DNA from: Sphaerochaeta pleomorpha str. Grapes
GTDB lineage: Bacteria; Spirochaetota; Spirochaetia; Sphaerochaetales; Sphaerochaetaceae
Reading direction: 5' to 3'
Assembly (NCBI RefSeq): GCF_000236685.1
Contig: NC_016633.1
Span: 1,736,001 to 1,800,000, forward strand
Length of the DNA stretch: 64,000 bases
Part shown: positions 19,540 to 28,338 of the stretch, in pieces
Layout of the letters: the number at the start of each line of letters is the position of its first letter
Numbering within the stretch: the stretch's first letter is position 1
Translations under genes and position numbers: made by a program
The notes under the pieces: generated by a model
Told to the model about the DNA's origin: nothing
The model's database searches: none
The model's input: only the letters and a program-made list of their open reading frames with translations

Positions 19540-20162
19540 TTAAACCTGCGCATAGATGGTATCAATATCTCGGGGAACAAAGTAGGCCTTTATACAATTG
19601 GGATTTCTTACACATATTTGAATATGATTCTGTTCTCTGAATCCTGCAGTGGGATAGATTTCCTTACCTTCAAAAATACACCACGAACACTATCATAAAG
19701 ATTTTTCTTATTTTGTTGCTCTTCCTGTAATGTAATCAACATTTGAATAACGGCACAATCCAAATCACGTATTAAACCATTGCCCTTATTTGCTGGCAGA
19801 GTTTGCCCGTTGCTAGATTCAGAAAGAAAAGCATAGGCATGACTAAGTAATTTTATATTTTCAGAACTGAGAAAATCTAGACATTGCCCAGGACATATTA
19901 CAGCGCCCAGCACAGACGGTTTGTCAATTTTCTGTTTTCCGTTTTCCGTTTTCCGTTTTCCGTTTTGAGGATGCTTCTGCATTGTTTCGGCCCATTGCAA
20001 GGCCCTCAATGGATTATTCTCCCAGAAATACATCCCAAGACCTAACCAATCGTATGAATTTGTACTTCGATGAAGCTTTTTCTGGTTGTTGACTATTTCA
20101 TCACGCAATTTTTCATCGCAACCATGAAAACCAAAAATCAAGTCATTTTGCTTTTGATACAT
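19540..20162 (-). pseudogene. Toxin-like gene (FHG...YDWLG.G.YFWE family), frameshifted
   Basis: The N-terminal part reads FHGCDEKLRDEIV and YDWLGLGMYFWENNPLRALQWAE, typical of a small toxin-like family with an ADP-ribosyltransferase-like look. The frame closes at 19608 after VRGVFLKV. One frame over, the family ending continues: GKEIYPTAGF, REQNHIQICVRNPNCIKAYF, VPRDI, stopping at 19540. Adding one T to the five-T run at 19672-19676 (minus strand) restores a single reading frame, VRGVFFEGKEIYPTAGF. So the gene carries a 1-base deletion, real or from sequencing. A short ORF overlaps its start and may be the partner. The enzymatic class is inferred only. Confidence 0.7.
19934..19966. repeat. 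Heptanucleotide tandem repeat (GTTTTCC) inside the toxin-like gene
   Basis: Four complete copies of GTTTTCC plus a partial fifth. On the coding strand this gives the low-complexity NGKRKTENGKQK. Because seven is not a multiple of three, gain or loss of a unit would switch the frame. Confidence 0.85.
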
Positions 20163-20313
20163 TACTCAACGTATGATTATAATTCTTGGATATTCTCCCG
20201 GTAGGGGTAAAGATTCCTGTTTTCTTCAGGAGTTCCTCAGTCAAGGGTTTGTTCTGTAATACCTTGCCACAGAAGTTCTTGAACTGTGAAACATATTCAT
20301 CCTGTTTTTGCAT
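20143..20313 (-). CDS. Small partner protein of the toxin-like gene (56 aa)
   Basis: ATG at 20313 opens a 56-residue frame, MQKQDEYVSQFKNFCGKVL, ending in LLKKTGIFTPTGRISKNY and SKAK. Its stop at 20143 lies inside the next gene, overlapping the toxin-like start (20162) by 20 bases, which suggests translational coupling. The KTGIFTPTGRISKNY tail resembles small proteins often found directly before this toxin-like family. An antitoxin role is inference from position and size. Confidence 0.6.
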   Translation of the reverse strand: MQKQDEYVSQFKNFCGKVLQNKPLTEELLKKTGIFTPTGRISKNYNHTLSNVSKAK

Positions 20314-20631
20314 AACATTTTACCTTTTTATCAACAACCACTTACAATAGGATATCATGAGTATATAACGATGATTAGAGCTAGGTTAAGGAAGGGTTTT
20401 CAATACTATTCAGGATTACTGATCAATTTGCTCTGTAATGACCTTTTCGGGTCTCCTATGCCATTATTGATACAAAAAAATAGGGGGCTGCAGGTTAAGA
20501 ACCCTTGCATAACCACTGCAATACTCATAAGAAGGGAAACCTGACCTTGATGGATGTAGCCACAATCAATATGTATATACAGGGCAGCAATCTGCAATGA
20601 TCGCAGATTACTGCACCGTCTTTTAAAATCT
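20314..20631. other. Spacer with a stem-loop
   Basis: A perfect hairpin AATCTGC-N7-GCAGATT at 20589-20609 lies about 25 bases past the stop of the minus-strand 465-aa gene and could mark its 3' end, although no U-run follows. The rest is AT-rich without a recognised gene and probably includes the promoter of the small partner gene. Confidence 0.4.
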
Positions 20632-22029
20632 CTAATAACAGGTAATCAAAAAAATGGAGTCCCCGATTTTCCCATTAAGTCCCTTTGATTCGATAGTAGC
20701 AAGAACAGATTTCTCATCCTCCGGTTGCAAACAGAGCAAAGCAATCAAACTGTTCGCTCCATTATTCTTGAGATAGTGTGATCCTTCAAAAAGTTTAGCC
20801 TTCTTGATCTCGATTTCTGGTTCGATTTTTGCAAAAAGACTTCTTCCAAACACATTCCAAAAAACCATATTGAAAAACTGGTTAATCTCAGATTGTTTCT
20901 GTATAGGCTCCCCACCTTTTTCAAGACAATCCTTATAGCCATCGCGCTCAATCAAGCCTTTGAGACTCTTGAGAAACGATATCCCCGACGATCGTGCATA
21001 CCCAGTTTTTCCACACAACCCTTCAATAGCTTGCAACCCACTAGTAAGCTTTCCTGCATTTTGCAGATATAGCTCATCAGCCTTTTGAAATTCAGACATA
21101 CCCTGCTGCAGTATTTCAGTACCGTTATTCTCCTGCATTCTGATATAGTAATCATAGAGAATAGGTTTACTCGAGTAGGCAAGGGAGGAGAACTCATTCA
21201 TTCGAATTTTTTCCAAGGTCCGTTCTGTTGGTTTTTTCTTTGCCGTCCTTTTTTCCAGAAAACGTTTCACTGCCTCTTCGAGCATACTATTTACATATAC
21301 TCGCAACGCATCGTTATCAATTGTTGCCAATATCTTGGAATAGTTGTTTACAAAATCCCTACGGTTGATAGCCATCCTGGTTTCCCTAACCATATCCAAA
21401 GGGGTAAGAATCACTCTTTCTGGTTTGCCTTTGTACATGATGAATGGAAGGGTATAGGTTTTCGAGATAAATTCACCTGTTTCGCAGTTTAAATCAGCTT
21501 TAACTACCGTGAATTCCTTCAACTTCGCAGGATCGATAGAGTTCTTTGCGAATGACTCTGTATATGAATACAAATAATCTTGGATGATATTTACGCACAA
21601 ATCGCTAATACGATCTTGTCCGCTTTTATCATCCATAAGAAAGAGTTTCTCAATGTGCGAACTGTCTGAGACACCATTGTTCTCCAAGGCTTTCTTCAGG
21701 TTATTCAAAAGTTGCCTACCGAAGGTATCTTTAACTCCCTTTCCTTTGTTCCCTTCCCTTGAAAAACCAAGCCAATTGTACGGGATTTCCTGGAAATTGA
21801 AAATTCTCTTCACATTTTCGTAAACAGAACCCATTTCTGCAAGTATGACCAGATACTCAAACCTTTGTATGATCTTATCATGCAATGCTTCATATTCAGG
21901 CTTATGGCTTGAATACAACAGCATTGGATCAATGAATAGAGGCAAATCGCTTGTCAGCGGGATGTCCACGGCTCCATACTCCCTAAGAATTTTCTCAGGA
22001 ATACCAAAATGATTTGAAAAATTTTCCAA
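20632..22029 (-). CDS. Uncharacterised 465-aa protein of a defence-like locus
   Basis: I do not recognise a named domain. The N-terminal block HFGIPEKILREYGAVDIPL, then LPLFIDPMLLYSSHKPEYEALH, recurs in hypothetical proteins of about this size near restriction or phage-defence genes. The frame is open to 22110, but TTG at 22029 is favoured. GAGGAGAAGG lies 5-6 bases upstream and homologous text begins at LENFSNHFG; the earlier TTG has no usable site and would add a non-conserved 27-residue leader. Predicted soluble and mostly helical. It follows DUF2188 on the same strand. Confidence 0.6.
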   Translation of the reverse strand: MENFSNHFGIPEKILREYGAVDIPLTSDLPLFIDPMLLYSSHKPEYEALHDKIIQRFEYLVILAEMGSVYENVKRIFNFQEIPYNWLGFSREGNKGKGVKDTFGRQLLNNLKKALENNGVSDSSHIEKLFLMDDKSGQDRISDLCVNIIQDYLYSYTESFAKNSIDPAKLKEFTVVKADLNCETGEFISKTYTLPFIMYKGKPERVILTPLDMVRETRMAINRRDFVNNYSKILATIDNDALRVYVNSMLEEAVKRFLEKRTAKKKPTERTLEKIRMNEFSSLAYSSKPILYDYYIRMQENNGTEILQQGMSEFQKADELYLQNAGKLTSGLQAIEGLCGKTGYARSSGISFLKSLKGLIERDGYKDCLEKGGEPIQKQSEINQFFNMVFWNVFGRSLFAKIEPEIEIKKAKLFEGSHYLKNNGANSLIALLCLQPEDEKSVLATIESKGLNGKIGDSIFLITCY

Positions 22030-22106
22030 GCCCTTCTCCTCTGGAAAAGTCAAAATGACGACAACAGAGCAAGGCACAGGGTGCAGTAGCACCCTGTGAG
22101 ACCTTA

Positions 22107-22331
22107 TCAACCTTTAGGGGGGAAAGGATCGTTACCGTAGGAATTACGATATGCGATTTTTCCGTCCTTGTTGTGGACAAGCATCTCCGCTCCTTGATTC
22201 TTGCTGATTTCCCGTGCAATTTTCACCGCGTCAGCTTTGGTCGCAGTTACATGCGAAGCCTTTGCTGAGTTGGATCCTTTGACACCCCAACCACCATCTT
22301 GTCTAGGAACGACATGTTGTTGTTTCGCCAT
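22107..22331 (-). CDS. DUF2188 domain protein
   Basis: This 74-residue protein contains HVVPRQDGGWGVKGSNSAKA, then THADAVK-like (TATKADAVKIAREISKNQGAE), VHNKDGKIAYRNSYGNDPFPPKG. That is the complete DUF2188 pattern of small beta-alpha proteins of unknown role, common beside restriction and defence genes. ATG at 22331 is chosen for its GAGGAG site. It is the first gene of a two-gene minus-strand unit with the 465-aa protein. Confidence 0.85.
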   Translation of the reverse strand: MAKQQHVVPRQDGGWGVKGSNSAKASHVTATKADAVKIAREISKNQGAEMLVHNKDGKIAYRNSYGNDPFPPKG

Positions 22332-22409
22332 TAGGCTCTCCTCGCCCACCAGAAGGAAAAACGGAACTTTTCATTGACAAGCCTTCCAGAAACAGGCTAG
22401 CCTCTTTGT

Positions 22410-22481
22410 AGGTTGATTCCCTAGCCCTTCTGTGGGGCTACTTAATTATTCTGCGTTGGTCTGATCCACCAACGCTTTTTT
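22410..22481 (+). ncRNA. Candidate structured RNA or leader upstream of the RloA-like gene
   Basis: The plus strand shows TTGACA at 22374, a weak TAGCCT -10 at 22398, then hairpins TAGCCC-N7-GGGCTA (22422-22440) and GCGTTGGT-N7-ACCAACGC (22453-22475) ending in six Ts. No plus-strand gene precedes it, so it is either a small RNA of about 70 bases or a leader with an attenuator before the ATPase gene at 22721. No known riboswitch consensus was recognised. The promoter is weak. Confidence 0.35.
22453..22481 (+). terminator. Intrinsic terminator
   Basis: Perfect 8-bp stem GCGTTGGT / ACCAACGC with a 7-base loop and a TTTTTT tail, reading to the right. There is no coding gene immediately upstream on this strand. 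Confidence 0.8.
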
Positions 22482-22720
22482 ATAGCCATACGGCTACAAA
22501 TAAAAGGTACTAACGAAAACGCTAGAAGGCAAGTTTATTGTAAATTAATTTATTTATTTTCAATATATTTGCATCTTTTTGTTATTTTTAAGTAGAATAG
22601 CAATAAAACACTACTCAATTCTTGCCATCTTTGCTTATATCCTGTACGCTACAGATAGTCACAGCACTAATAGGGACATTCATACGTAACACAATGTGGC
22701 GACATGCCAAAGGAAAAAAC

Positions 22721-23992
22721 ATGATCTTGGAATTCTCAGTAGAAAACTTCCTCTCCATAAAAAACAAGCAGACACTGAGCTTTGAATCCGCATCCAAAGA
22801 CAATATCCCTGACAGGCATTATGTTGAGATGGAAGATGGGAAAAAAATACTTCGCCTTGCTTGCATCTACGGCGCAAACGCTTCAGGAAAAACCAACCTG
22901 CTATTAGCCTATGGCTTCTTTCTCGATTACATACTCAATGGTTTCAATGATTTGAGTCCGACTGACCCAATCGACATCGTACCGTTCGCCTTCACCCAGG
23001 AAAAAAATGAAGTCAGTATCTTTGAACTTCAGTTTTACCATGAAAATCACCGATACATATATCGGCTATCAGTAAACAAGACACAGGTCCTCCAAGAATC
23101 CTTGCAATGGTACCAGACAACCCAGAAGAAATTAATCTATTCCAGAGATGAAACAGGAGATGTTAAATGGGGTACTGGAATCAAAGGTGCCAAGAAACAG
23201 ATTGCCAGCATGACGACCAAGAATGTTACGTTCTTGAATGTTGCAGCCAAATTGGGCCATCCTGTTATTTCTCCTATCTATCAGGATATGGTCTCGACGT
23301 TGTTGCCTGTAGTTTCACCAGAAACAGGCGGTCTTTTGAATAATAGCTTGAGACTGATTGAAGAAAATGCGACATATAAAAAGGATTATATCAAACTCCT
23401 CTCTGCAGCATACTTCAACAACATCAAGGACATCCGAGTCGAGACGAAAGACATTCCCCAGGAATTTCTGAAAGGACTTAATCCAGAGACCGTCGAGCAT
23501 TTGAAAACCAGTGGGTATGACTTTAAGGAGCGACAAGGCATTGTTGTCCATGAATTTGACAAGAAAGAATACCTGCTCCCTCTCTCTCAGGAATCTTCGG
23601 GTACACGGCGTTTCCTTGAACTTGCATATCCCTTGCTTATTTCAATTCTGAATTCTGGGGTTTTGCTCATAGATGAGATTGAATGCTCCTTACACAAGGA
23701 CCTACTGGAGTTTTTCCTGGATACTTTTCTGGACAACGGCAAGGAATCCCAGCTCATATTCACCACCCATATCACGGATCTGATGGATTCTGAGCTTCTT
23801 AGGGATGACGAGGTCTGGTTCGCAAAAAAACAAGCTGATGGATCTTCACTCTATGACTCTATTTCAGACTATGAGGGAGTACGAAAGGGAGCATCCCGTA
23901 AAAAGCTATATGAGGCTGACCGATTCGGGGCAAAGCCGATTATTTCACACGTACTCTTTGAGAAGGAGGATCTGATTGGGACGCAGAAGTAA
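22721..23992 (+). CDS. rloA: RloA-like AAA ATPase (AbiL/RloAB-type defence)
   Basis: This 423-residue SMC/RecF-like ATPase begins MILEFSVENFLSIKNKQTLS, the normal start of AAA_15/AAA_21 proteins. Walker A is GANASGKTN (about residue 52), and the signature-like ESSGTRRFLEL region is followed by Walker B VLLIDEIE (about residue 313) and the D-loop/H-switch FTTHITDLMD. An in-frame extension to 22622 is rejected because AAAGGA sits just before 22721. Its stop overlaps the TOPRIM-like RloB gene, matching two-gene RloA/RloB (AbiL-like) anti-phage modules. Acts in the cytosol; the trigger is unknown. Confidence 0.85.
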   Translation: MILEFSVENFLSIKNKQTLSFESASKDNIPDRHYVEMEDGKKILRLACIYGANASGKTNLLLAYGFFLDYILNGFNDLSPTDPIDIVPFAFTQEKNEVSIFELQFYHENHRYIYRLSVNKTQVLQESLQWYQTTQKKLIYSRDETGDVKWGTGIKGAKKQIASMTTKNVTFLNVAAKLGHPVISPIYQDMVSTLLPVVSPETGGLLNNSLRLIEENATYKKDYIKLLSAAYFNNIKDIRVETKDIPQEFLKGLNPETVEHLKTSGYDFKERQGIVVHEFDKKEYLLPLSQESSGTRRFLELAYPLLISILNSGVLLIDEIECSLHKDLLEFFLDTFLDNGKESQLIFTTHITDLMDSELLRDDEVWFAKKQADGSSLYDSISDYEGVRKGASRKKLYEADRFGAKPIISHVLFEKEDLIGTQK

Positions 23993-24575
23993 AAAAATCG
24001 AACTTGTCCGAACCATGCTCATAATCACAGAAGGAAGCACAGAGAAATTGTATTTCGATTCTCTGCGCGAGTGCCTGCGCATACCTGGCCTCACTATCGT
24101 TCCCCGGGAAGCGAAGCATAGCTCGCTTAACGATATCCTTAAGAATGCCCTGGCATCCTATGATGAGGATGCATACGAATCGGTCTGGGTCGTATTTGAC
24201 CGGGACACACAATCGCATTACTCTGAAAAAACGAGAACCCTGATTGCAAAGGCAAAGCGAAAAGGAATATTGTTTGCCGATTCGATGCCTTGTTTTGAAA
24301 TCTGGATCCTTGCACATTTTTGTCTGCCGCAGGCTTATTACCATACTCAAGAGCAGGTAGAAGACCAACTGAAGAGACATATTCCCGGCTATGCAAAGGA
24401 AATCGATTGGCATAAGAGGCATAGTCTTTACAGGGAATTGCTTCCATCGCTAAAGAATGCTATCACTCATGGTAAAGCACTGACCGCAAAAGCAGAAAAC
24501 GATATACAAAAGACAAACACTCTGGTTTGGAAGATTATTGAGAACATACAGCAAAAAAGAAGCTGTTCTGGATAA
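23976..24575 (+). CDS. rloB: RloB family TOPRIM-like protein
   Basis: This 199-residue protein has the RloB pattern: IITEGSTEKLYFDSL (TOPRIM-type Glu near residue 20), VWVVFDRDTQ (DxD-like) and SMPCFEIWILAHF. It is probably the nuclease-like effector working with the adjacent ATPase. The start is TTG at 23976, with GGAGG six to seven bases upstream inside the ATPase gene. The two frames overlap by 17 bases, so expression is likely coupled. AbiLii of lactococci belongs to this family. Confidence 0.88.
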   Translation: MGRRSKKIELVRTMLIITEGSTEKLYFDSLRECLRIPGLTIVPREAKHSSLNDILKNALASYDEDAYESVWVVFDRDTQSHYSEKTRTLIAKAKRKGILFADSMPCFEIWILAHFCLPQAYYHTQEQVEDQLKRHIPGYAKEIDWHKRHSLYRELLPSLKNAITHGKALTAKAENDIQKTNTLVWKIIENIQQKRSCSG

Positions 24576-24954
24576 TGCAACCAAACAATAGGGAAGTACT
24601 TTCATCGCTGCAATGAGAACCCCGTGGGCAATCCGGCTACAATCGTCGATCCTTCTGCTCCAATAGAGAGAGGGCCCCTGACTGGAAATCCTTCCCGGTA
24701 CCTAAATCTACAATATGGTAGATTATGTAGAGCTATTTCTAGGGTTGTCAATAAGTTTGTGTAAATGATTTTCTACAGTTTTACTCTTCCTTCAAACATT
24801 ATAGAAAACTGATTCAGTGCGACACCCCACAGTTTCCTATTCACCGGACCTTTAGCAAGAAAAGGTTTTAACCAGCCGACACGGGAAGCGTAAGCATCTT
24901 CCCGCATCGTTTTGGTTCTTCAGAAATGACGTATCGTAATAGCATTCATCCTAA
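24576..24954. other. Intergenic region with transposon- and repeat-like scars
   Basis: No gene is seen. The text GTTGTCAATAAGTTTGTGTA at about 24735 (reverse TACACAAACTTATTGACAAC) resembles ends of IS256-type elements, with no transposase left. At 24676-24706, CTGGAAATCCTTCCCGGTACC resembles the dispersed repeat of the 44-57 kb region. A perfect stem CGGGAAG/CTTCCCG at 24882-24904 lies past the stop of the next minus-strand gene without a U-run. Confidence 0.4.
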
Positions 24955-27900
24955 CTAAACCAGACCAAGGATCGTCTCAAAGATAAATGCCCTGAATTCA
25001 TAGGGACTATCAATCTTTACCTTCGATAGAGAAACAAGGGCCTGTTGCCGGTTTCCAAGGCCAAGTAAAGCATACGCCTTCAAGATATTTCCCTCAATCC
25101 TATTGGTTTTCTCAATATCATACCCGAACGGCATGGGTGTCACGGCACCTACTCCGAAATAAGGATATCGGTCGGCATTGTCAATCAGATTTTGTCCCTG
25201 TTCCAACATCTCCTGTAAAACTTTCCTGGCTTCAGGAAATCGTCCCAACTTCTGCAACGAAAGAGCCCTGAAAAGAGATATCTCCGAGACCGCTGACTTG
25301 GGAATGCTCGCTTGCTCGTAAGCCTTTTCCACTTCTTGGGAAGGAACTTTCATCAAAGCAAGCATATTACCCAAGAAATAATATATGTGCCCTTCTTGGG
25401 CAAACCAGCTCTTCGCTTCGCCATACTCCTTGGGAATAACCAAGGCTTTTGCATAGGCCTGTTGGGCTTTGTCAAATTCCCCCTTCTCTTCCAACGACAA
25501 GGCATAGAGGACATACAGCCAACTATGATGCTTGGTAAGCTTTCCTTCCCCTCCCTCATATATATGGAATGTACGCGAAGTAATGAGCTTTATTGCTTCA
25601 AAATATCGTTTTTGGGCAGTAAGCAACATGATTCTATCCAGATAACAGTCGTCCCGTTGGTCTACCAGCTGAGGATATTGTTCGTAAATTGACAGCCTGA
25701 CCGTATCTTCAATGCAGCTCTGTTTCAACAATTGCTGGTATTCAAATAAAATCCTAGGGTTTTTGGAAAGGTGGAAGGCTTTTTCCATACAAAGCCTGGC
25801 CCCTTTGGCATCACCACACTTATCATAGTACCCTATTGAAAGATTCCTCAAAGCCTGCACATGGGAAGGATTACTCTCTATAGTCGCTTCCCAGCAGGTC
25901 ATAGCCTCGGTATACCGTTCCTTGTCATACAGCAAACAACCAAGGAGATAGTTTGCCTTTGCAGAGTCCGGGGCTTCTGTTACAACCCATTGCAACACAG
26001 CATAGTCTTCCAAACGCGATGGAAAACAAATACCCTCGGTGAGCTGTTGGAAAAACACTGAATAGGGACGAGAAAGACACCATGAAATATACGCCTTATA
26101 ATAGGGAACCAGAGGGTATGTTTCGTCCAGACAGTCCAGTACAAGTAAGGCATCTTCGAAGAAACCGGCATGCAAATATTCGCAGACTACCTCAAAAGCT
26201 CCCTGTATATTGGAGCCAAATACTTGCTGAATCTCCTTTACCAGCATTTGATCCTTACAAAGGAGATATTTCTCAAACCGTGAGAACAGATCCAACAAAT
26301 CTGAGGTTATATTGGAATCGCCTAGCTTCCTACTCTCCTCAGTCCTTCCCAGATGTCTCAACAGTACAGCTTTCAGATTCCTTGCCTTTTGATTGTTCGC
26401 AAAACAAGCCTCTACATTCTCCAAGGCCTCATCAAACAAACCCTGGCGGCAAGAAAGACAGGCCAATTCATAATAGGCAGCCCCTTTATATTCGAAATTC
26501 CAGATTACCTTGGAAAACAAAACCTTTGCTTCCCCATCTTTTTGCAGCCGCACCAAAGCCAGAGCCTTCAGATACAAAGCCTCAACGGAAACAGGGTGAC
26601 CATTCAATGAAAGCAATTTGTCGATTGCCTTTGTACAATAGGAAAGGCACGCCTCATACAAACCCTGTTTCAAACATAGCCGCCCCATAGAAGTATTGCA
26701 CCTGATATCCTCAGGACTCCGTTTCAATGCTTCCAGATAGTAATCGCTTGGGTCATAGCTATGTTGCTTATACTGTTCCAAATGGATACCTGTCAGATAA
26801 AGCTCTTCGATCGAGGTAATTTCAGCAGGTCTTTTTACAGGATTCCTTGGTTTTATTGGCTCCTTTTGCCCGCGGACAGGCACGGTGAAAGCAACAATGG
26901 TACGCTTCTGTACGTCTCTAGCCACTATTGATAGATCTTCATAGGACAATTGCTCCTTCCATTGCAAAGAAAACGTCCAAGGCGTCTCAGGGTCCAAATC
27001 CACTGTGGTTTTCAATATGAGTTCACTCCTATGAAAAACCTCTACAGAAGAACCGGGGAAACAGGACGTAGCATGTATCCCTAAAAATAAAGCCCCATCA
27101 CGAATCTCCATGTTGACTGCTGCATCCCTCGTAGCGTTCTTGACCGCCCCTATGGCACGTATAGGATACCAATACTGCTCGAACTCCTTGGTTTCCCCAG
27201 GTAGAATCCAACTGAAATCAGGTTGGTTATCGGTATAACATCCAGTCATCAATTCTACATAGGGTCCATCGGTATCGGTAAGATTCGAGCACCACATCCT
27301 TCCAAAATCTCCATCTCCCCAATGGAACAATTTCTTTCCTGGTGCAATTCTGTGGTCGGCCCACGCAACGATGCCTTTTTGCGTATTTTCATCATAACCG
27401 CAGACAAAATCCATCTCCGACTGCCCTTCGCTTACCATATAGGAAGAAGGAACCTTGATGGATTCATACCGTGACAGATCCGTTCCCGTTCCATAATCAA
27501 AAGGACGTGCAGTCTCATACACTCCCTTGGCTATAGGCCATCCAATCACTGCCCTACGGTCGTGATCATTGACATATTCCACATCTGGGGGAAACACAAT
27601 CCGATACTGTTTCTTGCCTGGAACTGCAAGGTTTGCCCACCACATAAATGGTTGGATGAATTCCGTACTATTGAAAATCTTTGCTTTGACCTTGCAATAG
27701 GAATGCCCGGGGCATACAGTAATCCCTGCCATGCCCTTCATATGCAACATAGGGTCAATCTCGCCTGTCCAAATGGTAGCCGATCCATCTTCATTCCATT
27801 CCAAGGTGGCAGGTAAAGGTGAAAAGGTAGTTGGTCGATGATGTTGTGGCCAATTGAACTCTATCCCACCAGAAACCCACGGGCCAGAAAGACCGATTAA

Positions 27901-28209
27901 GGCAGGTTTTACCACAGAGTTATGGTAGATAAAATCCGTGTTTCCCAATTTATCAAAACCCCTGGAAATCTTGCCTCCTATTTCGGGCAAGACCTCAATC
28001 CGAATGTATCGGTTTTCCAAGACTCCTACCTGATACTGCTTGTCAACCTTCTCTCCTGTTAACGTATCGGTAAAGGCAAGGGGATAGAGTTTTCCACTAG
28101 CCCCTTGATATGGCTTCTTCTCAAAGAAAAAAGGAAGGTCCATAGGTTCCCCGGTCTTATAGGTGGGAATGGTTTGCTCTATGAACGAGGCTTGTACTGT
28201 TTGTTCCAT
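24955..28209 (-). CDS. DUF5107 domain and TPR repeat protein (1084 aa)
   Basis: The first 380 or so residues form a DUF5107 mutarotase-like beta domain (LPEIGGKISRGFDKLGN, WVSGGIEFNWPQHHRPTT, FMWWANLAVP, TDNQPDFSWILPGE). The remaining 700 are tandem tetratricopeptide-type helices. No signal peptide is visible, so it should be cytosolic. The conserved HHRPTT and Glu/Asp residues suggest carbohydrate binding or catalysis, but no activity is established to my knowledge. AAAGGAG precedes ATG at 28209. It diverges from a LacI-like regulator and has a paralogue of the same architecture at 29538-32759. Function unknown. Confidence 0.88.
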   Translation of the reverse strand: MEQTVQASFIEQTIPTYKTGEPMDLPFFFEKKPYQGASGKLYPLAFTDTLTGEKVDKQYQVGVLENRYIRIEVLPEIGGKISRGFDKLGNTDFIYHNSVVKPALIGLSGPWVSGGIEFNWPQHHRPTTFSPLPATLEWNEDGSATIWTGEIDPMLHMKGMAGITVCPGHSYCKVKAKIFNSTEFIQPFMWWANLAVPGKKQYRIVFPPDVEYVNDHDRRAVIGWPIAKGVYETARPFDYGTGTDLSRYESIKVPSSYMVSEGQSEMDFVCGYDENTQKGIVAWADHRIAPGKKLFHWGDGDFGRMWCSNLTDTDGPYVELMTGCYTDNQPDFSWILPGETKEFEQYWYPIRAIGAVKNATRDAAVNMEIRDGALFLGIHATSCFPGSSVEVFHRSELILKTTVDLDPETPWTFSLQWKEQLSYEDLSIVARDVQKRTIVAFTVPVRGQKEPIKPRNPVKRPAEITSIEELYLTGIHLEQYKQHSYDPSDYYLEALKRSPEDIRCNTSMGRLCLKQGLYEACLSYCTKAIDKLLSLNGHPVSVEALYLKALALVRLQKDGEAKVLFSKVIWNFEYKGAAYYELACLSCRQGLFDEALENVEACFANNQKARNLKAVLLRHLGRTEESRKLGDSNITSDLLDLFSRFEKYLLCKDQMLVKEIQQVFGSNIQGAFEVVCEYLHAGFFEDALLVLDCLDETYPLVPYYKAYISWCLSRPYSVFFQQLTEGICFPSRLEDYAVLQWVVTEAPDSAKANYLLGCLLYDKERYTEAMTCWEATIESNPSHVQALRNLSIGYYDKCGDAKGARLCMEKAFHLSKNPRILFEYQQLLKQSCIEDTVRLSIYEQYPQLVDQRDDCYLDRIMLLTAQKRYFEAIKLITSRTFHIYEGGEGKLTKHHSWLYVLYALSLEEKGEFDKAQQAYAKALVIPKEYGEAKSWFAQEGHIYYFLGNMLALMKVPSQEVEKAYEQASIPKSAVSEISLFRALSLQKLGRFPEARKVLQEMLEQGQNLIDNADRYPYFGVGAVTPMPFGYDIEKTNRIEGNILKAYALLGLGNRQQALVSLSKVKIDSPYEFRAFIFETILGLV

Positions 28210-28302
28210 GATGGGTAATGCTCCTTTCCCTTCCTACTATAGGGGACCTCCGTTCTCCCCTCAATACAAGCAAATTGCGAAAAACCAAGAGCTTTTTTGT
28301 AC

Positions 28303-28329
28303 CTGACAATTCAAGTCACATGCTATACT
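28303..28329 (+). promoter_or_regulatory. Extended -10 promoter of the LacI-like gene
   Basis: CTGACA (28303-28308), 15 bases, then TGCTATACT with an extended TGn and -10 TATACT (28324-28329). Transcription would start near 28336, only about three bases before the likely ATG, predicting an almost leaderless mRNA. Confidence 0.55.
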
Positions 28330-28338
28330 CTGCTCAGA

